From the NCBI RefSeq assembly GCF_002367995.1, contig NZ_AP018207.1:1550001-1614000 (forward strand): a stretch of 64,000 bases of DNA. The letters run 5' to 3'. Made by a program: the position numbers and the translations under genes. Source of the stretch: Calothrix brevissima NIES-22 (GTDB lineage Bacteria > Cyanobacteriota > Cyanobacteriia > Cyanobacteriales > Nostocaceae). Position 1 is the first letter of the stretch. Each line of letters begins with the position of its first letter. Positions 34,460 to 43,664 of this stretch are shown piece by piece. The notes under the pieces were generated by a model. It was not told where the DNA came from. It worked only from the letters and a program-made list of their open reading frames with translations, and ran no database searches.

Positions 34460-35104
34460 ATGTTGACTGTTGCATTGCCAAAAGGGGAACTACTGAAAAA
34501 TAGCATCCGCCTACTGCAAGCTGTAGGATTGGATTTTAGCGCTTTTTTAGACTCAGGAAACCGCCAACTTCAAATTGTTGACGCTAGCGGAAAAGCAAAA
34601 GGATTATTAGTGCGGGGTCAGGATGTGCCGGTTTATGTTGAATATGGTCAAGCACAAATAGGTATAATCGGTTACGATGTGCTGCGGGAGAAACAGCCCC
34701 AGGTAGCACATTTGGTAGATTTGCATTTTGGAGGTTGTCGGATGTCTGTAGCTGTGAAAGCATCCAGCCCTTACAAATCGCCTTTAGATTTACCCGCACA
34801 TGGTCGAGTAGCTTCTAAATATGTTAACTGTGCCCGTGAATATTTTCAAAGTTTGGATTTACCTGTAGAAATTGTGCCGCTATATGGTTCTGTGGAACTA
34901 GGGCCGATTACGGGAATGTCAGAGGCGATTGTGGATATAGTTTCTACAGGACGGACTTTAAAAGAAAACGGTTTGGTAGAAATTACAACTTTGTATGAAA
35001 GTACAGCGCGGTTGATTGCTCACCCGTTAAGTTATCGCCTGAATACAGGTAATTTACATCAATTAGTGGAAGATGTGCGATCGCATGTTTTAGTTAGGGG
35101 CTAG
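34460..35104 (+). CDS. hisG: ATP phosphoribosyltransferase, short form
   Basis: This 214-residue enzyme carries out the first step of histidine biosynthesis, joining ATP and PRPP. Visible hallmarks are [50 protein letters not shown] and the PRPP loop region [20 protein letters not shown]. The short form lacks the regulatory C-terminal domain and normally needs HisZ, which is not in the window. The start is [12 protein letters not shown] with AAGGA 15-19 bases upstream; the frame from 34436 is longer but not conserved-looking. Confidence 0.95.
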   Translation: MLTVALPKGELLKNSIRLLQAVGLDFSAFLDSGNRQLQIVDASGKAKGLLVRGQDVPVYVEYGQAQIGIIGYDVLREKQPQVAHLVDLHFGGCRMSVAVKASSPYKSPLDLPAHGRVASKYVNCAREYFQSLDLPVEIVPLYGSVELGPITGMSEAIVDIVSTGRTLKENGLVEITTLYESTARLIAHPLSYRLNTGNLHQLVEDVRSHVLVRG

Positions 35105-35110
35105 GGGAAG

Positions 35111-35155
35111 GGGGACAAGGGGGACAAGGGGGACAAGGGGGACAAGGGGGACAAT
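35111..35155. repeat. Five tandem copies of GGGGACAAG
   Basis: Nonamer repeats directly behind hisG. The same nonamer type is found at 46358-46393 and, as GGGAGACAA, at 37513-37575. Confidence 0.9.
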
Positions 35156-35208
35156 TGTACAGACAAGGGTTCATCGCGTCTCTAACAAATGACTATTGAC
35201 TAAAAGCT

Positions 35209-36558
35209 ATGAGTGGACAATATACATTTAAAAAAATTAAGAAATCTCTTCAGGAAGCTGGTGTAAAGTTTGTCCGGATTCTGTGGTGCGATAATGCCAA
35301 TGTTATTCGCGGCAAGGCTGTTCATGTGGAGATGTTGTCTCACTATTTTGAGCATGGTGTGGGCATATCTGCTGGGGAACAGGGCATACCTGTAATGTAT
35401 GATGCGATCGCACCTGATAGTGGTGTGGCTCCAGTGGGGGAGATTCGCTTAGTACCTGATTGGGCTAGTCTCACGCCTTTGCCTTACGCTCCCGGTCATG
35501 CCCGCGTTTTAGGAAATATGATACTTGATGGGCAACCTTGGGCTTTCTGTCCGCGAAATTTCTTAATCCAAATGCTAGAGGCGGCGAAAAATCAAGGTTT
35601 GGAAATTCAAGCAGCTTTTGAAAATGAATTTTATCTATTAAAACATACAGATACGGGTATTGCGCCGATAGACTTGACAGTATTTGGGGCGACGCAATCA
35701 ATGGATATCAATCGAGAAGTAATTGATGGTATAGCTGATGCCTTAATTGCTCAGGGAATTCCCGTAGAACAGTATTACCCAGAATCAGGCCCCGGTCAAC
35801 AAGAAATTTCTGTACGCTACACTGATGCTTTAGAAGCGGCTAACTGGCAAATAGCTTTTCGAGAAACTGTCAGAGCGATCGCGCGTCAACATCATCTCAC
35901 AGCTTCTTTTTTACCAAAAATCTTTCCTGATGATGCAAGTAGCGGTTGTCACATCCACCTCAGTCTGTGGCGCGATGGCAAAAATCTATTACCTGATACT
36001 CAAGGTGTCTGCGGTGTTTCTCAAATAGGTAGAGCGTTTATTGCTGGTATTTTAGAGCATTTGCCAGCACTGATGGCATTAACTACCCCTAGTGTTAACT
36101 CATACCGCCGCATCCGTCCTCATACTTGGAGTGGTGCTTTTTGTTGTTGGGGATTAGATAACCGCGAAGCATCTGTGAGAGTTCCTAGCGATGCGGGTTT
36201 GGGTAGTTCGAGTCATTTTGAGGTGAAAACTGTAGATGCATCAGCTAATCCTTTCTTAGCCTTAGGCGCAGTCATCGCGGCGGGATTAGATGGGGTACAG
36301 CGAGGTTTAGAACCGCCAAACCCAGTGACAGAAGATCCGGGAAACTTATCTATTGAACAACGTACAGCCAATAGTATCGATCCCTTACCGACAAATTTAG
36401 GAGATGCGATCGCGCACCTCAAACAGAATAATGTATTATTAAACGCCTTAAATCCCCAGTTAGCACAAGCCTTTGTTGCAGTTCGTCAAGCTGAATGGCA
36501 AGCAATGAAAGATTGGGAATTAGACGCAGAAGTCAAGCTGTTATTAGAAAGGTATTAG
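35209..36558 (+). CDS. Glutamine-synthetase-family ligase
   Basis: This 449-residue protein has the GS fold: an N-terminal beta-grasp (KFVRILWCDNANVIRGKAV) and a catalytic domain with metal and substrate motifs AAFENEFYLL (ExE), PESGPGQQEISVRY, GCHIHLSLW, VNSYRRIRPHTWSGAF and DNREASVRVPS. The length and LTPLPYAPGHARVLGNM differ from classic GlnA, so it more likely belongs to the GS-like enzymes that glutamylate amines or other acceptors. The true acceptor is unknown. It is a single gene with a clean ATG start (MSGQYTFKK). Confidence 0.88.
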   Translation: MSGQYTFKKIKKSLQEAGVKFVRILWCDNANVIRGKAVHVEMLSHYFEHGVGISAGEQGIPVMYDAIAPDSGVAPVGEIRLVPDWASLTPLPYAPGHARVLGNMILDGQPWAFCPRNFLIQMLEAAKNQGLEIQAAFENEFYLLKHTDTGIAPIDLTVFGATQSMDINREVIDGIADALIAQGIPVEQYYPESGPGQQEISVRYTDALEAANWQIAFRETVRAIARQHHLTASFLPKIFPDDASSGCHIHLSLWRDGKNLLPDTQGVCGVSQIGRAFIAGILEHLPALMALTTPSVNSYRRIRPHTWSGAFCCWGLDNREASVRVPSDAGLGSSSHFEVKTVDASANPFLALGAVIAAGLDGVQRGLEPPNPVTEDPGNLSIEQRTANSIDPLPTNLGDAIAHLKQNNVLLNALNPQLAQAFVAVRQAEWQAMKDWELDAEVKLLLERY

Positions 36559-36646
36559 CGTTATTTGCTCTCAAACTCCACTGGCTGACTTTCAACGCTA
36601 TCTTATTAGTTAGCGTCAACTGTTAAATTTTGTAAACCATTAACTT

Positions 36647-37483
36647 ATGCAGCGTGAATTTGCCAGTCGGGACGAATTAATCGCTTATCTCAAAGAACAA
36701 TTCCCCCAAGCCGCAGAACGCGACGATATTGTCAGCGAGATAGTTGGGGGCAGAAAAGCCGCCCAAACAGCCTTAAAAAAGGTGAAACCAGCCTCATATG
36801 CAAAAACACGCAATTTTTTAACAGGTGATGTCACTAAACTTTCACCATATATCCGTTATGGAGTTTTGAGCCTCCGAGAAATTCGCGATTACGTCTTACA
36901 TAAAGTCCAAAACCGCGATGAGGCGACAAAACTAATTAATGAATTAGGTTGGCGAGATTACTGGCAAAGATTATATGCCAAGCTAGGAAATAACATTTGG
37001 CAAGACCAAGAAGAATACAAAACAGGCTACACCGTAGCGGGATACGCCCCAGAGTTACCCCAAGATATTAAAGATGGGAATACAGGCTTATTTTGCATCG
37101 ATAAATTTAGTCAAGAATTACGCGAAACTGGCTATTTACATAACCATAGCCGCATGTGGTTAGCTGCCTATATTGTCCATTGGCGGCGGATTCGCTGGCA
37201 AGCAGGTGCAAAATGGTTTTTACAACATTTATTAGATGGCGATCCTGCCAGTAATAATATGTCATGGCAATGGGTAGCCAGCACTTTCAGTCATAAACCT
37301 TATTTTTTCAACCGCGAGAATTTAGAAATATACACAAAAAGCGTATATTGTCAACGATGTCCTCTCTACGGTAATTGTGATTTTGAAGGTAGCTACGAAC
37401 AATTAGAAAAACGCCTATTTCCCAGAGGAGACTTTACCAAAAAACCCAACAGTCAAAGCTGGCAGAAAGGTAAGAAGAAATAA
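36647..37483 (+). CDS. Photolyase/cryptochrome FAD-binding domain protein
   Basis: This 278-residue protein corresponds only to the C-terminal, FAD-binding half of a DNA photolyase/cryptochrome: LTGDVTKLSPYIRYGVLSLR, NELGWRDYWQRLYAKLG, TGYLHNHSRMWLAAYIVHWR and LLDGDPASNNMSWQWVAS, the flavin-pocket signatures in the usual order. It lacks the N-terminal alpha/beta antenna domain. A C-terminal YCQRCPLYGNCDF cysteine set could bind a metal or Fe-S group. A separate gene for the missing domain follows 159 bases downstream, so the pair looks like a split photolyase in reversed gene order. Confidence 0.9.
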   Translation: MQREFASRDELIAYLKEQFPQAAERDDIVSEIVGGRKAAQTALKKVKPASYAKTRNFLTGDVTKLSPYIRYGVLSLREIRDYVLHKVQNRDEATKLINELGWRDYWQRLYAKLGNNIWQDQEEYKTGYTVAGYAPELPQDIKDGNTGLFCIDKFSQELRETGYLHNHSRMWLAAYIVHWRRIRWQAGAKWFLQHLLDGDPASNNMSWQWVASTFSHKPYFFNRENLEIYTKSVYCQRCPLYGNCDFEGSYEQLEKRLFPRGDFTKKPNSQSWQKGKKK

Positions 37484-37490
37484 AAATTGG

Positions 37491-37642
37491 GCATAGGGCA
37501 TGGGGCATGGGGCAAGGGAGACAAGGGAGACAAGGGAGACAAGGGAGACAAGGGAGACAAGGGAGACAAGGAAGAATAATGATAAATGACAAATGACAAA
37601 TAGACAACTGACAACTGACCACTGACCACTGACCACTGACAA
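37491..37642. repeat. Nonamer and heptamer repeats between the two photolyase-half genes
   Basis: GGGCATGGGGCATGGGGCA units, six copies of CAAGGGAGA at 37513-37566, then CTGACCACTGACCACTGACC units. The open frames on the minus strand here are repeat-derived. Confidence 0.9.
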
Positions 37643-38059
37643 ATGACTAACCCAATAATTTGGATACATGGCGACTGTTTGAGTCCGGAAAACCCGGCTT
37701 TACAAGAATACCCAAATGCACCTGCAATTTGGGTTTGGGATGATGCTTTGATCAAAGAATGGCAACTGAGTCTCAAGCGAATAACGTTTATTTATGAATG
37801 CTTGCTAGAATTACCTGTAGAAATTCGTCGCGGTAATGTAGCACAAGAAATTTTAGCTTTTGCGCAAGAAAACAAGGCTGATTTAGTAGTAACAACTGAT
37901 AGCCCTAGCCCGCGTTTTCATAATATCTGCGATGAAATTGAGCGTTCTTTAAAATTGGAAGTGTTTGAAGTAGAACCGTTTTTTGACTACGACGGATATA
38001 TTGACCTCAAGCGCTTCTCTCGCTATTGGAAGGTAGCAGAAAAGTATGTTTTTGAATAA
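37643..38059 (+). CDS. Photolyase N-terminal alpha/beta domain protein
   Basis: This 138-residue Rossmann-like protein matches the N-terminal chromophore domain of photolyases: IIWIHGDCLSPENPALQEYP, APAIWVWDDALIKEWQLSLK, RITFIYECLLELPVEIRRGN, VAQEILAFAQENKADLVVTT. The order of strands and the RRGN segment are those seen in full-length enzymes, and it ends where the linker to the FAD domain would begin. The matching FAD domain is encoded by the gene just upstream, so the two products probably assemble (inference). Alone it would have no repair activity. Confidence 0.85.
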   Translation: MTNPIIWIHGDCLSPENPALQEYPNAPAIWVWDDALIKEWQLSLKRITFIYECLLELPVEIRRGNVAQEILAFAQENKADLVVTTDSPSPRFHNICDEIERSLKLEVFEVEPFFDYDGYIDLKRFSRYWKVAEKYVFE

Positions 38060-38280
38060 CAATATTTTTTAGCAAGTACCAACCTCAGCTTTTTCTGGTT
38101 CCAGAGGTGGTGGGAAATGTGAGTATAGCATATTTTCGAGGTGACTTTGGAATTGCGATCGCCTGCCAGATACGTACAAAAATGGTCGGTTATTACTCAC
38201 CCCAAGCTCATTGCAATTTCGTCAGAATATAGTTAGGCAATCAATTGCACTGTTAAAACAGCTAAAGACAGAGGTTAACT

Positions 38281-38472
38281 ATGTTTCCTATGTTTCCTTT
38301 CTGGGGTAATTCCTGTTGTGGTAGCGAACCCATTTCTCACAAAGCTAACTTAGAGCGGAAATTAAAATTCCTGACTTGGATACGCGATGATTTAGAATCT
38401 AGACTAGCTGCCGTTAATGCTTCTATTGATACCATTCGCCAGCAAATCGAACGTTCCGATACAGCTGCGTAG
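38281..38472 (+). CDS. Small conserved-looking cytosolic protein
   Basis: This 63-residue protein starts MFPMFPFWGNSCCGSEPISH with a CC pair, then has an amphipathic coiled-coil segment (KANLERKLKFLTWIRDDLES, RLAAVNASIDTIRQQIERS). A ribosome site AGAGG precedes the ATG. No function is recognised. The N-terminal Cys pair and Met/Phe/Pro start could bind a metal; this is a guess. Confidence 0.65.
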   Translation: MFPMFPFWGNSCCGSEPISHKANLERKLKFLTWIRDDLESRLAAVNASIDTIRQQIERSDTAA

Positions 38473-38604
38473 AATTTAATTCTAGCCGTGGTTTGTAGTT
38501 GAGTTGAATGTAACTAATTAGTGACTGGGCGCTGTACGAAGCTGTATCAATTTTGTAGGTTTTTGTGCAGTGCTTGGTCACTTAATTTACCAAAAATTAT
38601 CACC

Positions 38605-39300
38605 ATGACAAATACTATCGCTACAGTTTGGCATAATTGGTTCAAACCGCATCAAGAATCTGTTTTGCTATTTGACTCTATTTCTACAGCTAATGAGATA
38701 GCCTTAATGCTTAATGGTCAATGGGATGGCTGTAATGGTGTGATGGTAGCGCAATGTGATGAGATAGCTGTTAACACTGCTGCCAAACTATTAGAAGCGA
38801 AATGGTGTTATCAAGGCGCTTCACAAGTTGTTTTAAATAGAGTCACAACGGATGAAATTTTACGCCGTTACGCGATTGGTGACAGAAATTTTGTGAATGC
38901 TAATTTGCGGTGTGCAGTATTAACATCGGTGAAACTGGTGGGAATTAATTTAAGTTATGCCAAACTCAATTTTGCAGATATAAGTCAAGCCGATTTAAGT
39001 CAAGCTGATTTAACAGCCGCAGACCTCAGCCAAGCTAATTTAAGTAAATCTAAGCTCAATAAAGCATCCCTGATGAGGGCTAATTTCACAGGTGCAAATT
39101 TGCAACAAGCCTCATTGAAAGGAGCGAATCTAAGTGGTGCTAATTTAACTGAAGTTAACCTTACTGATGCAGATTTAACAGGAGCTAATCTATATTTAGC
39201 AGATTTAAGAGGAGCAAATTTTTATGATTGTAATTTGGCTGGCGCTAATTTAAAAGGTGCCAAGGTCATTGAAAGTGATTTGGCTTTAGCAAAACAATGA
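38605..39300 (+). CDS. Pentapeptide-repeat protein
   Basis: This protein of about 231 residues has an N-terminal alpha/beta part of some 95 residues (TVWHNWFKPHQESVLLFDSI, LEAKWCYQGASQVVLNRVT) followed by roughly 24 A(D/N)LSx pentapeptides (ADLSQADLSQADLTAADLSQ, GANLSGANLTEVNLTDADLT) that build a right-handed beta-helix. Such proteins act as scaffolds or mimic DNA; no specific target is known. The ATG MTNTIATVWHNW was preferred over a GTG 28 codons upstream. Confidence 0.88.
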   Translation: MTNTIATVWHNWFKPHQESVLLFDSISTANEIALMLNGQWDGCNGVMVAQCDEIAVNTAAKLLEAKWCYQGASQVVLNRVTTDEILRRYAIGDRNFVNANLRCAVLTSVKLVGINLSYAKLNFADISQADLSQADLTAADLSQANLSKSKLNKASLMRANFTGANLQQASLKGANLSGANLTEVNLTDADLTGANLYLADLRGANFYDCNLAGANLKGAKVIESDLALAKQ

Positions 39301-39344
39301 GAGGTTATTTATAAAGTAAATCTAAAAGTAAGAAAAAAGGGGAT

Positions 39345-39485
39345 GTGTATGGTTTTGACGGATGCAAAAAGGTAAACGGTGCTGTTGCTGGAAGAATGAT
39401 TTTACGAGGACAGAAGATTGTATCGCGTACCTTTCGAGAGATAGCAATCGCAGTGGCACAGGTGTTAAAAGTTGCTAATATTTAA
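39345..39485 (+). pseudogene. Possible transposase remnant
   Basis: A 46-codon open stretch without a start codon reads VYGFDGCKKVNG followed by RMILRGQKIVSRTFREIAI. GFDGxKKxxG resembles the conserved motif before the second catalytic Asp of IS5-type transposases, but the rest does not continue that family. Judged a weak remnant. Confidence 0.25.
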
Positions 39486-39499
39486 CACTCAGAAATTAC

Positions 39500-40408
39500 T
39501 CACACATCTTCAATCCCTTGCAAAAAATTTTGCAAAACAATAGATTTATTATCTTTTCGCCAAACAGTAATGATTTCTAATATTGGTGATTGTTCTTGAA
39601 TATCACGATAGACTACTCCATTTCGGCGCAAATTTTCCACATTGGCTGGTAGTAGTGAAATTCCCATTTCCCCTGCAACTAAACTCAAAATTGTTGATAT
39701 CCAAGCTGCTTCTTGTCTAACTTTAGGCTGAAAACCTGCCTCTTGACAAAGATTTTTAATCTGCTCGCGTAAGCTATTTAATAGATGTTCTGGTGGCAAA
39801 ATAAATTGTTCATTTGCCAATGTCTTTAATGAAATGCTGGTTTGTTTCGCAAAACGATGGTTTTCTGGTAAAACGATGACTAGTTTTTCTTTGAGAATAC
39901 TCTTGCAATCGAATATATCATTATTTCTCTGGGTATTTTCTAAGTTATGTCGATGAAAGAAGCCTAAATCTATTTCTTGGTGTCGCAATTTCTCAATTTG
40001 TTCGTAAGAAGGCATTTCATATAAAATTATTTCTACTGCTGGGAACTGGTGCTGAAATTTTTTGATGATTTTAGGTAATAGACTGTTGGACATAGATATA
40101 TTAATTCCTATATTGATTTGTTCTTTTTCAGCCCGATGTAATTGTTGACATAATTCAAATTTTTGCTCAAATTGATTGATAATTTGACGAGCTACAGTTA
40201 AAAATTCATGACCCGCATCTGTTAATTTTACTGGACTTTTTCTAGTTTTAAATACTTGGAACTCTAAGCGGTTTTCTAGAGATGTGATTTCTCTACTCAA
40301 AAACCCTTTATCAATGTTCAAATATTCAGCAGTTCTCGTAAGTCCCTGTTGATCGTATAAAGCGATCGCATACTTCAATTGTTGCAAGTCTATTTCATAT
40401 CTGCTCAT
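39500..40408 (-). CDS. LysR-family transcriptional regulator
   Basis: This 302-residue protein has an N-terminal winged HTH (LKYAIALYDQQGLTRTAEYL, LSREITSLENRLEFQVFKTR) and a substrate-binding domain (INIGINISMSNSLLPKIIKK, EIDLGFFHRHN, GEMGISLLPANVENL). It is divergent from the aspartoacylase gene with 176 bases between, the classic arrangement for a LysR regulator and its target. The inducer may be an N-acyl amino acid (inference). Confidence 0.93.
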   Translation of the reverse strand: MSRYEIDLQQLKYAIALYDQQGLTRTAEYLNIDKGFLSREITSLENRLEFQVFKTRKSPVKLTDAGHEFLTVARQIINQFEQKFELCQQLHRAEKEQINIGINISMSNSLLPKIIKKFQHQFPAVEIILYEMPSYEQIEKLRHQEIDLGFFHRHNLENTQRNNDIFDCKSILKEKLVIVLPENHRFAKQTSISLKTLANEQFILPPEHLLNSLREQIKNLCQEAGFQPKVRQEAAWISTILSLVAGEMGISLLPANVENLRRNGVVYRDIQEQSPILEIITVWRKDNKSIVLQNFLQGIEDV

Positions 40409-40584
40409 CTATACAGTGACGCAAAATGTTGGTTTTTTGAGCATTATATAGCAACTCTAAATTGTTTTTGAATAATTACCTCAACGAAATAGTCATCAAC
40501 TGTTGTCTAAAACAGGTGATGTGATGACAGTTTTTTCAGATATGTTAATGACAACAACGCAACTCGTCAGAGGAAACACTAGTA

Positions 40585-41475
40585 ATGAAACTTAATAATC
40601 ATTCTATCAATCGTGTTTTGATTGTGGGTGGAACTCATGGAAATGAGTTAATTGGAGTATATTCAGTTAAACTGTTTCAACAACATCCTGAACTAATTCA
40701 CAGAGCTACTTTTGAAAGCCTGACTTTGTTAGCCAACCCTCAAGCTGTTAAAGCCGGAAGAAGATACATTGATAAAGATTTGAATCGATGCTTTTTAGAG
40801 GAAAATTTAGAGGATGGAACTCTAGTTAATTATGAAGATTTGTTAGCTAAAAATATCAATCATATATATGGTCAGAATGGTAAATATCCTGTGGATTTCA
40901 TAGTAGATTTGCATAGTACAACATCCAACATGGGTGTAACTGTTCTTTTTGATGATGATAAACAATTTAATTTGCAATTAGCTGCTTATTTAAATTATTT
41001 ACATCCTGAAATAAAAATTTATAGTTCTGGAAGCTCTGGACGTGGTAAACATGGGCTGCGATCGCGTGCTAAATTCGCCATTGGTATTGAAGTAGGTGCA
41101 ATACCTCAAGGTGTTGTAAATGCAGATTTATTTCTCAAAACTCAAAGCATAGTTTACGCAACGTTAGACTATTTAGAATTTTACAACCAGAATAAATTAC
41201 CCAATTTTTCTAAGAGTTTTACATTGTATAAATACACAAAAAAAATTGATTATCCGCATAACGAAAACGGAGAAATTACAGCTATGATTCATCCAGATTT
41301 ACAGTTTAAAGATTATGAAGCCCTAGCTCCTGGCGACCCCATATTTTTGACATTTAATGGTGAAACAATAGCCTATACTGATGCTTTAACATACCCTGTA
41401 TTCGTTAATGAGGCGGCTTACTACGAGCAAAGTACAGCGATGTGTTTCACCCAAAAACACCAAATAACAATCTAG
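40585..41475 (+). CDS. aspA: Aspartoacylase-type zinc amidohydrolase
   Basis: This 296-residue protein belongs to the AspA/AstE family that removes the acyl group from N-acetyl-aspartate or related amino acids. Zinc ligands are visible in VGGTHGNELIG (His and Glu, ~19-22) and VDLHSTTSNMG (His, ~110); RYIDKDLNRCF carries the substrate-binding Arg/Asn, and GIEVGAIPQG the catalytic Glu. The length is normal for cyanobacterial aspartoacylases. A LysR regulator is divergent upstream. Confidence 0.93.
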   Translation: MKLNNHSINRVLIVGGTHGNELIGVYSVKLFQQHPELIHRATFESLTLLANPQAVKAGRRYIDKDLNRCFLEENLEDGTLVNYEDLLAKNINHIYGQNGKYPVDFIVDLHSTTSNMGVTVLFDDDKQFNLQLAAYLNYLHPEIKIYSSGSSGRGKHGLRSRAKFAIGIEVGAIPQGVVNADLFLKTQSIVYATLDYLEFYNQNKLPNFSKSFTLYKYTKKIDYPHNENGEITAMIHPDLQFKDYEALAPGDPIFLTFNGETIAYTDALTYPVFVNEAAYYEQSTAMCFTQKHQITI

Positions 41476-41546
41476 AAAAGTTATGCTACACCGTCTTGCT
41501 GTCTAAAGATTTACTTTATAAATAGTCCCTGAAAGAGTTAACACAT

Positions 41547-42086
41547 ATGTCTAAAACATCGTCTAAATCTTCTGGGTGTTTTGGGTTAATTGCTGGAATA
41601 TTTATTGTTCTATGGTTATGCTACTTATGCTATATATTCACTTCTTATATATGCTTATTAAGCAGGTCTGCTACTATTGATTGTAAAAGAATCAAACAGG
41701 AATATGTTAGCTGTCAATTAACCCGGAGTTATTTGCTGGGATTGTGGACTGATAAAATATCTGAATTACAACTATTAGGAAATGATGTCGAAATCATTGA
41801 TACTGATGGTGGTGACTTTAGAACACTGTACTTAAAAACAAATAAAGGACGTATTAAGTTCCATCAATACGGTTTAAACGAAGGTACTGATGCTCCGGAA
41901 ATAGAGGATTTATTGCATGATCCTAGAAAATCATCTTTAAAAATTAGTCGAGCATGGAATCCGCTTTATGACCCTTTGTGTATTCTTCTAAGTCCGTTAT
42001 TGTTTTTAGCGTTTTTAATAGCTTTAGACTCAGCTTGTAACTCGTTTATAAAATATCTCGCAAACCAGATAATACGTTTAAGGTGA
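41547..42086 (+). CDS. Membrane protein of unknown function
   Basis: This 179-residue protein has a first hydrophobic segment at residues ~12-36 (LIAGIFIVLWLCYLCYIFTS), a soluble middle (~40-135, beta-rich: EIIDTDGGDFRTLYLKTN) and a second hydrophobic segment near the C-terminus (LCILLSPLLFLAFLIALDS). Cys is frequent in the first part. I do not recognise it. It lies 71 bases after aspA and may be cotranscribed. Confidence 0.7.
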   Translation: MSKTSSKSSGCFGLIAGIFIVLWLCYLCYIFTSYICLLSRSATIDCKRIKQEYVSCQLTRSYLLGLWTDKISELQLLGNDVEIIDTDGGDFRTLYLKTNKGRIKFHQYGLNEGTDAPEIEDLLHDPRKSSLKISRAWNPLYDPLCILLSPLLFLAFLIALDSACNSFIKYLANQIIRLR

Positions 42087-42154
42087 CTTGTGAATCTTAA
42101 CATATAGCGGTGCGTTGCGCTACGCGACAACACACCCTACTTTTAGCTCATAAA

Positions 42155-42331
42155 TTAGCGAATCACACCAAAATAAGCAGTCGCAGCCGCAAGGATAATT
42201 ATTAAAACTCCTAAGACAACGCTAACTGAAAATTCAACCGAAGTCTTCTGATTTAATTCTTTCTTGCTTTCGGTTTCCTGAGAATTACTCGAAGTAATAT
42301 TGCGGGGGTTTTTGGTTTTTTCAGTAGTCAT
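42155..42331 (-). CDS. 58-residue single-helix membrane protein
   Basis: A 59-codon frame from ATG at 42331 to TAA gives a hydrophilic N-terminus (MTTEKTKNPRNITSS, ETESKKELNQKTSVEF) and a C-terminal membrane helix (VSVVLGVLIIILAAATAYFG) ending VIR. The sharp split between charged and hydrophobic parts and good codon character support a real small gene. No family is recognised, and the ribosome site is weak. Confidence 0.6.
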   Translation of the reverse strand: MTTEKTKNPRNITSSNSQETESKKELNQKTSVEFSVSVVLGVLIIILAAATAYFGVIR

Positions 42332-42582
42332 GGCTATGATGATTTACGCTTACTTATCTCTAAGTTTGCTGTAATAACCAGAAACTACATCTTGCTTGGG
42401 GACTACCAAAAAAGTTATAAAGAAAGGCTTCAGTGGTATTGGTGATTTATAGAACATTTATATTAAAAAAAAGCGATCGCCTGCATTCCTCATCTAACCC
42501 AGCATTATCCCGAAAAACCACACATTGCCATTGATGTTAAAGGCGACAAGTTAAAAAACTACCTGAATTACCATCAATACCA

Positions 42583-42861
42583 ATGTCCCTTGTACTCAAA
42601 TTTTTATTTATCTTTTGCTGCTGCATGATTTTCTCTGCGGTGCTGTGGGAGCATTTAGTTGTCAACAATATTTATGCTTGCGTTTGGTCAAATGCATATA
42701 TCGATTTCTTTTTTCCCGATAACTGGTATCATGGTGCCGGCAGTGGTGACATGATGAAACCAGGCTGGAGTAAAAGTAAGCTGCTGACTCTGTGGTATTC
42801 AATTATTGGTGTTTCATTTTTTGTCAGTGCTGCGTTTACCGCCTATAGCAATAAAAATTAA
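42583..42861 (+). CDS. Small two-helix membrane protein, unknown
   Basis: This 92-residue frame has an N-terminal hydrophobic helix (LKFLFIFCCCMIFSAVLW), an aromatic middle (AYIDFFFPDNWYHGAGSG) and a second helix (LWYSIIGVSFFVSAAFTAY). No clear ribosome site precedes the ATG. A gene-like frame in another phase (reading PEKPHIAIDVKGDKLKNYL) runs into its start, so this region may include a decayed gene. Confidence 0.5.
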   Translation: MSLVLKFLFIFCCCMIFSAVLWEHLVVNNIYACVWSNAYIDFFFPDNWYHGAGSGDMMKPGWSKSKLLTLWYSIIGVSFFVSAAFTAYSNKN

Positions 42862-43012
42862 AAACTAGTATTTTTTTATACAATCAAATAAAATCGTATT
42901 GTACAGACGCGATTCATCGCGTCTCTGACAAATGACTAATGAGGACTGACAATCGGTTACACTCATATATTGCAACCGATCGCATTTAGCCCCATGACTG
43001 GAGATTAATACC

Positions 43013-43654
43013 TTGGGAATAGAACTACGCAGTTTCGTATTTCTCGACAATCTGCAACCTCAACATGCAGCATATATGGGAACCGTAGCTCAAGGTTTCT
43101 TACCATTACCAGGGGATACATCGCTATGGATTGAAATTTCTCCTGGTATTGAAATTAATAAAATTACAGATATTGCTTTAAAATCCGCCTCTGTGCGTCC
43201 TGGTGTACAGGTAGTTGAACGACTTTATGGTTTATTAGAAGTTCATTCTAGCTCCCAAGGGGAAACGCGCTCGGCTGGTCAAGCGATTTTGGCAGCTTTA
43301 GGGGTGAAAAGAGAAGATTGTATTAAACCACGGGTAGTTTCTAGCCAAATTATCCGCAATATTGATGCTTACCAGACGCAGTTAATCAATCGCACCCGCC
43401 GGGGACAGTTATTATTAGCCGGACAAACTCTATATGTTTTAGAAGTTGAACCTGCTGCTTATGCTGCATTAGCTGCAAACGAAGCAGAAAAAGCAGCTTC
43501 GATTAATATTCTGGAGGTACAAGCTGTAGGTAGCTTTGGACGGTTGTATTTAGGCGGACAAGAACGAGATATTCTTGCAGGTGCAGCTGGCGCATTAACA
43601 GCGATTGAAAATGTTACAGGTCGGACAAATCCCCAAAGTGGTCGTCAGGAGTAA
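43013..43654 (+). CDS. ccmP: Carboxysome shell protein CcmP (tandem BMC domain)
   Basis: This 213-residue shell protein has two BMC folds in one chain; trimers stack into a gated pore of the beta-carboxysome shell. Diagnostic segments are [60 protein letters not shown] and the second-domain [38 protein letters not shown]. The length equals that of CcmP from other cyanobacteria as I recall it. The start is TTG with GGAG 13 bases upstream. It is away from any ccmKLMNO cluster, which is usual for ccmP. The pentapeptide gene follows after 10 bases. Confidence 0.94.
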   Translation: MGIELRSFVFLDNLQPQHAAYMGTVAQGFLPLPGDTSLWIEISPGIEINKITDIALKSASVRPGVQVVERLYGLLEVHSSSQGETRSAGQAILAALGVKREDCIKPRVVSSQIIRNIDAYQTQLINRTRRGQLLLAGQTLYVLEVEPAAYAALAANEAEKAASINILEVQAVGSFGRLYLGGQERDILAGAAGALTAIENVTGRTNPQSGRQE

Positions 43655-43664
43655 AGGAGAGACA

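Noticed and set aside
35105..35208. CRISPR-like array behind hisG
   Set aside because: Units are 9 bases with no unique spacers; simple tandem repeat.
37415..37776. Minus-strand frames rich in LSPLSPLSP
   Set aside because: Translated nonamer repeats between the two photolyase-half genes.
39340..39485. tmRNA-like opening (GGGGATGTGTATGGTTTTGACG)
   Set aside because: It resembles the tmRNA 5' end at first sight, but there is no tag frame, no T-arm and no CCA-type 3' end; a weak transposase remnant fits better.
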